Position numbers and translations under genes: made by a program. This document shows positions 1-5,407 of a DNA stretch of 7,221 nucleotides, one piece after another. Source of the stretch: Betaproteobacteria bacterium (GTDB lineage: Bacteria; Pseudomonadota; Gammaproteobacteria; Burkholderiales; SG8-39); assembly GCA_005881355.1 (NCBI GenBank), contig VBDM01000018.1, positions 1 through 7,221 on the forward strand, in the 5' to 3' direction. The stretch's first letter is position 1. Each line of letters starts with the position of its first letter. The notes under the pieces are model-generated. The model worked only from the letters and a program-made list of their open reading frames with translations, did not search any database and was not told the DNA's origin.

Positions 1-571
1 TGTCGTTCGCGTCGCGCAACAGGGCGCGCGTGCAAATGTGGCTCACCCAGTGCAGCATCCCGGAGTCGTTGAACAGGTCGACCAGCACGCGATGGAACGG
101 CCCGTCTCCCGAGATTCCCTTCAGTTCCAGCAGCGAGGCGCTTGCTTCGCCCGACCGGAGCCATTGAAATAATTCGGCCAGACATTCGTAGGCAGTGTCG
201 GCGCGAACCAGGGGCGTGCATAGGTAGCAGTGGATGTACTGCCACAAGCTCAGGGCTGACACTTTGAGCTTTCCGAAGCTGGGGATCCGCTCCAGCGGAA
301 ACAACCCGCCGAGCTTTACAGGAGCGTTTGGGTTGCGGGAGTCGTGGATCAGCACCAGAACGATGCTGATGTCTTTGCAGGCCCCGAACGCTTCCAGCGC
401 CGGCAGCAGCATCCAATGCTCGTAGAAGACGTTGGGCTCAAGCGCGGTTGCCGCCAGTTCTTCCCAGGCCGGGATGAAACCCGACAGCGTCGACAGGTCT
501 CGCACTACGACGACCGACGTCCTGTGCTGGGCGTTCGCGGAGCCCGCCGGAGGCGAATGGCCTGCCGGCAT
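1..571 (-). CDS. CelD/BioF2-like GNAT-fold acyltransferase, N-terminal part (gene continues past the left edge)
   Basis: The minus strand is open without a stop from codon 605-607 to the window edge, in the frame that reads EPNVFYEHWMLLPALEAFG. That phrase, followed by GGLFPLERIPSFGKLKVSAL, a CTPLVRADTAYECLAELFQWL segment and LLELKGISGDGPFHRVL, is what I recognise from the CelD/COG5653 family (acyltransferases of the GNAT superfamily, PF13480), related to FemAB-type enzymes and often found in exopolysaccharide loci. About 190 N-terminal residues are present; the conserved acetyltransferase domain should lie mostly off the left edge. The start is uncertain: ATG at 571 has only a weak AGG upstream, and an in-frame ATG at 607 would add 12 residues. 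A stop at 662-664 bounds the frame. The substrate cannot be told from this sequence. The fragment is coding-like, with no frameshift seen. Family assignment is from memory of conserved phrases. Confidence 0.82.
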   Translation of the reverse strand, partial: MPAGHSPPAGSANAQHRTSVVVVRDLSTLSGFIPAWEELAATALEPNVFYEHWMLLPALEAFGACKDISIVLVLIHDSRNPNAPVKLGGLFPLERIPSFGKLKVSALSLWQYIHCYLCTPLVRADTAYECLAELFQWLRSGEASASLLELKGISGDGPFHRVLVDLFNDSGMLHWVSHICTRALLRDAND

Positions 572-607
572 TGTCCGAGGCCTGCGCGTCGTGTGCCTTG
601 CATCCAT

Positions 608-842
608 AGCCAAAGGCTCGATTGCCTTTCCGCTCAGTCGCAACTGACCCCGGGTTGCCGTTTATCTGCAGCCGATCCCTGTCTTGAGGCCGGGCATCGA
701 GCCTCGCGCCCCCGCCTTCGGCGGATTTTCCCGGTCTGTGAGTACCGGCATGTCGTCCATAAGATCTGTCGCTCGCAAGGCAACTTTGCCACGCTCTGAT
801 CGCCAATATGGCCGCAAATCGTAGCAATGCCCGAAGGCGCGA
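608..842. other. Intergenic stretch without a convincing gene
   Basis: No recognisable coding sequence was found on either strand between the acyltransferase start and the first 43-bp repeat. Two small inverted repeats are present: AAAGGC/GCCTTT at 612-629, just upstream of the ATG at 607, and CCGCC-TTC-GGCGG at 712-724 followed by ATTTTC on the plus strand. The second resembles a weak intrinsic terminator, but no plus-strand gene lies upstream for it to serve. A 32-codon minus-strand ORF (662-760) has no clear ribosome binding site and was not called. The stretch may be part of the mobile-element remnant that ends at 944. Confidence 0.5.
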
Positions 843-944
843 AATTACGCCGGAACTGGTGAAAGTTTGATCCATTTGGCTCAGGGAACGATCAATCTGG
901 CAATTACGCCGGAACTGGTGAAAGTTTGATCCATTTGGCTCAGG
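843..944. repeat. Pair of identical 43-bp direct repeats, 59-bp period (likely insertion-sequence end)
   Basis: Copy 1 occupies 843-885 and copy 2 occupies 902-944. They are identical over 43 bp and separated by 16 unrelated bases. Each runs AATTACGCCGGAACTGG to TTTGGCTCAGG. Read from the right-hand side, the outer tip begins TGAGCCAAATGGATCAAAC. It fits the 5'-TG...CA-3' ends of several IS families. IS21-family elements are known to carry multiple terminal repeats at each end, and the layout is consistent with that. No istA/istB or other transposase is present, so this would be a solo end or a remnant. The right border coincides with the point where the ada-like reading frame begins. The repeat is seen directly; the IS21-like identity is inference. 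Confidence 0.8.
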
Positions 945-1276
945 TCGAGCAATGGGTGGCCAAGGTGGTCGGCTTCGTCGAAGCGCCGGCGCTCGGTCTG
1001 GATCTTCCGCTCGACGTGCGCGGCACGGCCTTCCAACAGCGGGTGTGGCGGGCACTGCGCGAGATTCCGGCCGGCTCGACCGCGAGCTACACCGAAATCG
1101 CCGGGCGCATCGGCGCGCCGAAAGCGGTGCGCGCCGTGGCGCAGGCCTGCGCATCGAACGCGATCGCGGTCGCCATTCCTTGCCATCGGGTGGTGCGCAC
1201 CGACGGCGCGCTCTCCGGCTACCGCTGGGGCGTCGAGCGCAAGCGCGCCTTGCTCGAGCGTGAAGCGGGATCATAG
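945..1276 (+). pseudogene. ada: 5'-truncated Ada/Ogt O6-methylguanine-DNA methyltransferase (C-terminal domain remnant)
   Basis: The frame encodes the C-terminal DNA-binding/methyl-acceptor domain of O6-alkylguanine-DNA methyltransferase (PF01035). Landmarks are FQQRVWRALREIPAGSTASY, the helix-turn-helix recognition segment PKAVRAVAQA with the conserved Arg, the acceptor cysteine in PCHRVVR, and the closing SGYRWGVERKRALL. The wording is closest to the C-terminal part of bifunctional Ada. The Ada zinc domain, AraC-type HTH and most of the ribonuclease-like methyltransferase N-domain are absent. Homology starts right after the 43-bp repeat ends at 944, so the 5' part was probably lost by insertion or rearrangement. 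An in-frame TTG at 926 inside the repeat, preceded by GGTGAAAG, could start a 116-residue product with the acceptor at Cys86. That product would keep the catalytic motif, so residual activity is not excluded. The stop is TAG at 1274-1276. It converges with the DsbA-like gene 44 bp away. Confidence 0.85.
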
Positions 1277-1320
1277 CGGCCGCCCTCCCCCGCCCGGGTG
1301 CTTCGCTGCCGGCCGGCTGG

Positions 1321-1878
1321 TCAGTCGTGCGTGGCAGCGCGCACCCGGTCTTCGATCAGCTTGAACATGCGCTCGACCCCGAAGGAGACGTCCTGCAGCG
1401 CGCCGTTTACGAAAAACGCCGGCATCGAGTGGACGCCGCTTTTGACTCCGCCGGCGACGTGTTCTTGCACGCGCTGCAGGTACACGTGATCCCCCATCTC
1501 GTAGTCGTAACGCTCCAGGTCCAGCTCCAACTTCTGCGCGTACTGCCTCAGGTGCGCCGCCTTGAGGTGCTTCTGATTCTCGAACAGCAGGTCATGCATC
1601 GGCCAGAACTTGCCTTGCGCGGCCGCGGCCTCGGCGGCCTCGGCGGCCAGCTCGGCGTGCGGATGCGCGTCGACCAGCGGAAAGTGCCGATACACGAAGC
1701 GCAGCTTGTGCGCGAAATGCGCGAGCAGTATCTTCGCCGCGGGATAGGCTTGCAGGCAGAACGGGCACTCGAAATCGCCGTATTCGACGACGGTCACCGG
1801 CGGCGACGCCGGGCCCAGGACGTGGTCGGCGTGGTTCACCGGGACCGCGAGAGTGAATGGCTCCGTACGGGTTTGCAT
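1321..1878 (-). CDS. DsbA-family / thioredoxin-fold oxidoreductase, cytosolic
   Basis: The 185-residue product has the thioredoxin-fold signature VTVVEYGDFECPFC with the redox pair Cys38-Pro-Phe-Cys41. A helical insertion follows (about 72-150), and a cis-proline loop SMPAFFVNG (Pro153) precedes the last strand and helix. This is the DsbA-like Thioredoxin_4 group (PF13462), which catalyses thiol-disulfide exchange. The N-terminus MQTRTEPFTLAVPVNHADHV has no signal peptide or membrane segment, so it should act in the cytoplasm, unlike classical DsbA. The partner is unknown. ATG at 1878 is supported by GGAGA in the correct position (about 1884-1888, six bases upstream on the minus strand). A promoter-like pair and a strong terminator hairpin lie just upstream. 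It is monocistronic as far as the window shows. The closest alternative is an FrnE/2-hydroxychromene-isomerase-like relative, which is less likely given the short length and CPFC motif. Confidence 0.88.
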   Translation of the reverse strand: MQTRTEPFTLAVPVNHADHVLGPASPPVTVVEYGDFECPFCLQAYPAAKILLAHFAHKLRFVYRHFPLVDAHPHAELAAEAAEAAAAQGKFWPMHDLLFENQKHLKAAHLRQYAQKLELDLERYDYEMGDHVYLQRVQEHVAGGVKSGVHSMPAFFVNGALQDVSFGVERMFKLIEDRVRAATHD

Positions 1879-1892
1879 GCGGCGTCTCCGAT

Positions 1893-1925
1893 GGAAAAAA
1901 AACAGGCCGGGCGGTCAGCCCGGCC
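1893..1925 (-). terminator. Strong intrinsic terminator inside the leader of the DsbA-like gene (attenuator candidate)
   Basis: Read on the minus strand, GGCCGGGC (1925-1918), a five-base loop and GCCCGGCC (1912-1905) form a perfect 8-bp GC-rich stem. TG and then eight T residues (1900-1893) follow. This is a textbook rho-independent terminator for minus-strand transcription. It ends only about 15 bases before the start codon at 1878 and lies downstream of a plausible promoter at 1955-1982, so it sits within the 5' leader. No minus-strand gene upstream of it is visible for it to terminate. Confidence 0.8.
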
Positions 1926-1954
1926 GAGACAATCCGAACGAGACAGGAGAGAAG

Positions 1955-1982
1955 ATTATCCCGATTCGGAGGGGAAACACAA
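1955..1982 (-). promoter_or_regulatory. Possible sigma70 promoter for the DsbA-like gene
   Basis: On the minus strand TTGTGT (1982-1977) and GATAAT (1960-1955) are separated by 16 bases. The -10 box matches five of six consensus bases, and the -35 box has the TTG core. Transcription would start near 1948 and give a leader of about 70 nt containing the terminator hairpin at 1893-1925. No experimental support exists here; it is a pattern match in GC-rich DNA. Confidence 0.45.
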
Positions 1983-2009
1983 ATCCCGCGAAAGACGCCG
2001 CCGCCGCGC

Positions 2010-2037
2010 TTGACTCGCTGCGCCTGGCGACTACATG
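2010..2037 (+). promoter_or_regulatory. Possible sigma70 promoter for the cytochrome c gene
   Basis: TTGACT (2010-2015, five of six matches) is followed after 16 bases by TACATG (2032-2037, three of six matches). It lies about 120 bp upstream of the cytochrome start and is divergent from the minus-strand promoter candidate at 1955-1982. The weak -10 box makes this a tentative call. Confidence 0.3.
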
Positions 2038-2160
2038 ATTTGCCTCACCGCGCCGTTCCGAGAAGCGCTTAGGGGGCGCCGATCCGGCTGCCGAACGCGC
2101 GCCGGCAACGGCGGACTGAATTTCCTATCACCGGTGGGGCGCAGGAAAATGGAGGCATTC

Positions 2161-3090
2161 ATGAAGAATTTCGTTTGTGTCCTGGGGATTGCTTTGCTTC
2201 CCGGTCTTGCGATCGGAGCCGACGATCTGGAGTGGGCTTATCCGGTCACGCCCAAGCCGGGGCCTCTTGACAATGTGGCACAGAAGCAGATGCCCGGGAG
2301 CGCCAAGAAGTACACGCAGGCGCAGATCGACGATGGCTTCAACCCGCCGGACTGGTTTCCCGACGAGCATCCGCCGATGCCGGAGATCGTTGCCAGCGGG
2401 AAAAAGCCGGCACGCGCGTGCGCGCTCTGCCATCTCCCGACCGGAAACGGTCACCCCGAATCCTCCAGTCTCGCGGGTCTTCCCGTCCCCTATCTCGTGC
2501 GCCAGATGGCCGAGTTCAAGAGCGGAAACAGGAAGGGCGTAAGAGCGACGACGATGATCGAGATCGCGAAGGCGATTTCGGACGCCGATGTGCGCGCCGC
2601 CGGCGAATACTTCGCCGCCCTCAAACCAGGCGCCTGGACCAAGGTGGTCGAGACCGACACCGTGCCGAAAAGCTACGTCGGCTCGGGAGCCATGCGTTTT
2701 GCCATGCCGGCCGGGGGCACCGAGCCGATCGGCAATCGCATCATCGTGCTGCCGCAGGATCCGGTCAGAGCGCACAGCCGCGATCCCCACTCGGGCTTTA
2801 TCGATTACGTGCCGGCGGGCAGCATCGCGAAAGGCGAGGCGCTGGTCGCAAGCGGCGGCGCGGGCAGGACCATTCAATGCGCCATCTGCCACGGTCCATC
2901 GTTGAAGGGCCTCGGCGAGGTGCCCGGTATCGTCGGACGTCCGCCCATCTATGTCTTCCGCCAGCTTCACGACCTGCAGACCGGCAATCGCTCCGGATCC
3001 CTGGCCGAGCTCATGAAAGCGGTCGTCGCCAAGCTGACCGTCGAGGAGATGGTGGCGATCTCCGCGTACTTGGGTTCCCTCGAACCGTAA
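2161..3090 (+). CDS. Exported diheme c-type cytochrome, cytochrome c4-like domains
   Basis: The 309-residue product starts with a clear Sec signal peptide (MKNFVCVLGIALLPGLAIGA), so it should mature in the periplasm. Two heme-attachment motifs are present: CALCH at residues 87-91 and CAICH at 240-244. Each is followed by a c4-like segment with a likely axial methionine, TTMIEIAKAISDADVRAAGEYF (Met132) and LMKAVVAKLTVEEMVAISAYL (Met285). The protein is therefore probably a two-domain electron carrier. It is longer than ordinary cytochrome c4 because of about 65 residues before heme 1 and a long inter-domain segment (about 152-225) containing RAHSRDPHSGFIDYVPAG. ATG 2161 is chosen because GGAGG lies five bases upstream (2151-2155) and the signal peptide starts there. 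An in-frame ATG at 2149 and codons further upstream lack this support. The redox partner is unknown; folE follows after 70 bp. Confidence 0.9.
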   Translation: MKNFVCVLGIALLPGLAIGADDLEWAYPVTPKPGPLDNVAQKQMPGSAKKYTQAQIDDGFNPPDWFPDEHPPMPEIVASGKKPARACALCHLPTGNGHPESSSLAGLPVPYLVRQMAEFKSGNRKGVRATTMIEIAKAISDADVRAAGEYFAALKPGAWTKVVETDTVPKSYVGSGAMRFAMPAGGTEPIGNRIIVLPQDPVRAHSRDPHSGFIDYVPAGSIAKGEALVASGGAGRTIQCAICHGPSLKGLGEVPGIVGRPPIYVFRQLHDLQTGNRSGSLAELMKAVVAKLTVEEMVAISAYLGSLEP

Positions 3091-3160
3091 CGGCAATGAC
3101 CGAACGATATCTCGAAGGCTTCGCGGCCCGCGCTGTGTTGTTGCGAAAGGATATCCGGCG

Positions 3161-3733
3161 ATGGATTTGAACGCTGAGAAAATCGGACGTTTGGTGCGTG
3201 AACTGTTGATCGAGATCGGCGAAGACCCTGGGCGCGAAGGGCTGCTCAATACGCCGCAGCGGGTAGCCAAGGCGTTGACGTTTCTCACTTCAGGGTATCG
3301 CACCGATGCAAAGCAGTTGATCAACGGCGCGTGCTTTGCCCAGGAGACCAGCAGCATGGTCATCGTCCGGGACATCGAGGTCTACAGCCTGTGCGAACAC
3401 CACATGCTGCCGTTCTTCGGCCGCTGCCATATCGGCTATATCCCCAGCGGCAGGGTGTTCGGCGTGAGCAAGCTGGCCCGGCTGGTGGACATGTACGCGC
3501 GGCGGCTGCAATTGCAGGAGCGCCTGACGGAACAGATTTCCCGGGTGGTCATGGAGTCGATTAAGGCCACGGGCGTAGGCGTGATGATCGAAGCACGCCA
3601 TCTATGCATGATGATGCGCGGCGTGGAGAAGCAGAACTCTACGATGGTGACTTCGTCCGTCCTGGGGGTGTTTCGCGATTCCGTCGCGACGCGGGAGGAA
3701 TTCCTCTCCCTGATCGGCCGGCGCGCGGCGTAG
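3161..3733 (+). CDS. folE: GTP cyclohydrolase I
   Basis: The 190-residue protein converts GTP to 7,8-dihydroneopterin triphosphate, the first step of tetrahydrofolate (and pterin) synthesis, as a cytosolic toroidal homodecamer. Family landmarks are EDPGREGLLNTPQRVAKAL near the N-terminus, SLCEHHMLPFFG at 76-87, IGYIPSGRVFGVSKLARLVD at 91-110, and RHLCMMMRGVEKQNSTMVTS at 146-165. The zinc ligands are expected to be Cys78, His81 and Cys149, with His80 and His147 in the active site; all are present. The length fits the short bacterial form. ATG 3161 has only a weak AAAGGA about nine bases upstream. It may be transcribed with the cytochrome gene 70 bp upstream; no other folate gene is in the window. 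Confidence 0.96.
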   Translation: MDLNAEKIGRLVRELLIEIGEDPGREGLLNTPQRVAKALTFLTSGYRTDAKQLINGACFAQETSSMVIVRDIEVYSLCEHHMLPFFGRCHIGYIPSGRVFGVSKLARLVDMYARRLQLQERLTEQISRVVMESIKATGVGVMIEARHLCMMMRGVEKQNSTMVTSSVLGVFRDSVATREEFLSLIGRRAA

Positions 3734-3747
3734 CGCAGATGTTCCAG

Positions 3748-3764
3748 AAAGGGGTAACCCCTTT
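3748..3764. other. Inverted repeat between convergent folE and the DNA ligase gene
   Basis: AAAGGGG (3748-3754), a TAA loop and CCCCTTT (3758-3764) form a perfect 7-bp stem. It lies 14 bp after the folE stop and overlaps the ligase stop codon at 3763-3765. It could slow polymerase in both directions between the two convergent genes, but neither side carries a good U-tract, so a terminator role is only possible. Confidence 0.45.
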
Positions 3765-5325
3765 AGCCGGAACTTTCGCTCGCCCGCCGATGCAACTGCC
3801 CTTCATATAACGCCCGCACGGTCTCGATCGTGTCGGCATCCTTCGCGCTCTTGTCATCGCGGTAGCGCTTGACGCGCGCGAAGCGCAGCGCGAAGCCGCC
3901 GGGATAGGTCGAGCTCTGCTGGATTTCGTTGAACGCGATCTCGACGACGAGCTCCGGCCGCACGTGCACGACGTGGCCCTCGCGCGAGGTTTCGAGCGAG
4001 AGAAGCCGCTCGGTCTGCCAGGCGAGCATCTTGTCGGTCATGCCCTTGAAAGTTTTTCCCAGCATGACGAAGCTACCGGTCGCGGGATCGAGCGCGCCAA
4101 GGTGCAGGTTCGAGAGCCAGCCCTTGCGGCGGCCGCTGCCCCATTCGACGGCGATGACGATGAGATCGAGCGTGCGCGCCTCCTTGATCTTGATCCAGCC
4201 GGCGCCGCGGCTTCCGGCCTCGTACGGGGCGTCGAGCGCTTTCGCCACGACGCCTTCGTGGCCGCGCGCGAGCGCTCCGTCGTAGAAAGCTTGGGCGGCT
4301 TCCTTGTCGCCGGTGACAAGGCGCGGGATGAGAATCTTCGCCGGGAGAAATTTCGCGAGCGCGTCGAAACGCTCCCGTGCGGGTTTCGCGGTGAGGTCTG
4401 TCCCGTCGGCGAGCAGGCAGTCGAAGAAAAAGACGCTCAAGGGGAGCGTCGCCCGCAGCGTCTCCACGTCGAGCTTGCGCCCGAAGCGACGCATGGTTTC
4501 CTGGAAAGGGTAGGGCGTGCCGTCGGGCCGCAGCGCGATCGTCTCGCCGTCCGCGATCAGCTCGCGCGCGGCGCAATCGCGCAGCGCCTCGACGACCTCG
4601 GGCACGGCGGAGGTGACCTCGTTCAAGCTCCGCGTATAGACGCGGATTTCGCCGCCCGACTTGTGCGCCTGCACGCGCGCGCCGTCCAGCTTCCACTCGA
4701 AGGCCGCGGTGCCGAGGCGCTCGAGGGCGTCGGCGACATCCTCCGCGGGCTGCGCGAGCATCGGTTGCACCGGCTGGAAGACCCTGAGCGCGAAGCGCGC
4801 GAGGCCCGCTTCGCTTTCGGTGAGCGCGGCTTCCGCGACCGCGGGAAGGCCGCCCGCGCGCATCGCCGCCGCTCTCACCCGCGCGGCAGGCAGGTTCGCG
4901 GCTTTCGCGATGGCATCGAGCATGATCCCTTCGAGCGCGCCCTGGCGCAGCTCGCCCAAGAGCAGGCGCGCGAGGAAATCCTGCTCGCCCGAAGTCGCGC
5001 GCGCGAAGAGCTCGGCGAGCACGCGCTGGCGCTCGGCTGCGGAACCCGCTCCCTTGATTTGCGCGAGGCGCGCGAGCGCTTCGTCCACCTGCGCGAGCGA
5101 GAGCCGGGGCGCGCTCGCGGGCGCCGCGGCGAGCGCGTCTTCCAGGCTCGCGTAGCCGACGCCGATCTTGCCCTGGCGGATATCGCCGCTCAGGTAAGCG
5201 ACGCCGAGCGCGATCTCGGATGCGTCGAGCCGGCGCAGGCATTCCGCGAGCGCTTCGATTTTCGCGAGGCGGCTGCGCGTCGCGGCGACGCGCTCGGATG
5301 CGGCGAGCAGTTCGGCGAGCAGCAT
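3763..5325 (-). CDS. ATP-dependent DNA ligase, LigB type
   Basis: The 520-residue protein seals nicks in duplex DNA using ATP, through a ligase-adenylate. The N-terminal DNA-binding domain (about 1-180) starts MLLAELLAASERVAATRSR. The nucleotidyltransferase domain (about 185-385) has motif I EWKLDGARVQAHK with the adenylated Lys212, motif III-like VFFFDCLLADG near 298-308, motif IV HEGVVAKALDAPYEAG at 356-371 and motif V WIKIKE at 377-382. The C-terminal OB domain (about 386-505) contains motif VI RFARVKRYRDDKSAKDADT. All core motifs are intact. It lacks the signal peptide typical of the small LigE enzymes of proteobacteria and resembles the archaeal/actinobacterial LigB layout. The start is ATG 5325 with no clear SD; an in-frame stop at 5341-5343 limits extension. 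It lies 82 bp downstream of the HTH gene on the same strand. NAD-dependent LigA is presumably the essential ligase elsewhere. Confidence 0.94.
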   Translation of the reverse strand: MLLAELLAASERVAATRSRLAKIEALAECLRRLDASEIALGVAYLSGDIRQGKIGVGYASLEDALAAAPASAPRLSLAQVDEALARLAQIKGAGSAAERQRVLAELFARATSGEQDFLARLLLGELRQGALEGIMLDAIAKAANLPAARVRAAAMRAGGLPAVAEAALTESEAGLARFALRVFQPVQPMLAQPAEDVADALERLGTAAFEWKLDGARVQAHKSGGEIRVYTRSLNEVTSAVPEVVEALRDCAARELIADGETIALRPDGTPYPFQETMRRFGRKLDVETLRATLPLSVFFFDCLLADGTDLTAKPARERFDALAKFLPAKILIPRLVTGDKEAAQAFYDGALARGHEGVVAKALDAPYEAGSRGAGWIKIKEARTLDLIVIAVEWGSGRRKGWLSNLHLGALDPATGSFVMLGKTFKGMTDKMLAWQTERLLSLETSREGHVVHVRPELVVEIAFNEIQQSSTYPGGFALRFARVKRYRDDKSAKDADTIETVRALYEGQLHRRASESSG

Positions 5326-5407
5326 GATCGATGGCAGGGATCAAAGATACTCCATGACGTGCCGCTGCGGATTTACTCCTGTCGTGAGCAATACTCGACC
5401 CTGATTT

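Noticed and set aside
662..760. 32-codon minus-strand small ORF upstream of the acyltransferase
   Set aside because: No Shine-Dalgarno, no recognisable sequence and no independent support.
344..799. 151-codon plus-strand ORF
   Set aside because: It is antisense to the acyltransferase gene, with no recognisable motif and arginine-rich composition.
843..944. Possible CRISPR array
   Set aside because: There are only two repeats with a 16-bp gap, no cas genes, and the second copy abuts a truncated gene; a mobile-element end fits better.
438..1274. 278-codon minus-strand ORF across the repeats and the ada fragment
   Set aside because: It is low-complexity arginine-rich, spans the repeat junction, and overlaps in another frame the acyltransferase start and the ada fragment, both supported by family motifs.
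2035..2160. Longer N-terminus for the cytochrome c
   Set aside because: The extra 42 residues would bury the signal peptide, and the start at 2161 has GGAGG at ideal spacing.
2128..3375. 415-codon minus-strand ORF
   Set aside because: It runs antisense across both the cytochrome c and folE genes, which have clear motifs and starts; it is a GC-driven shadow.
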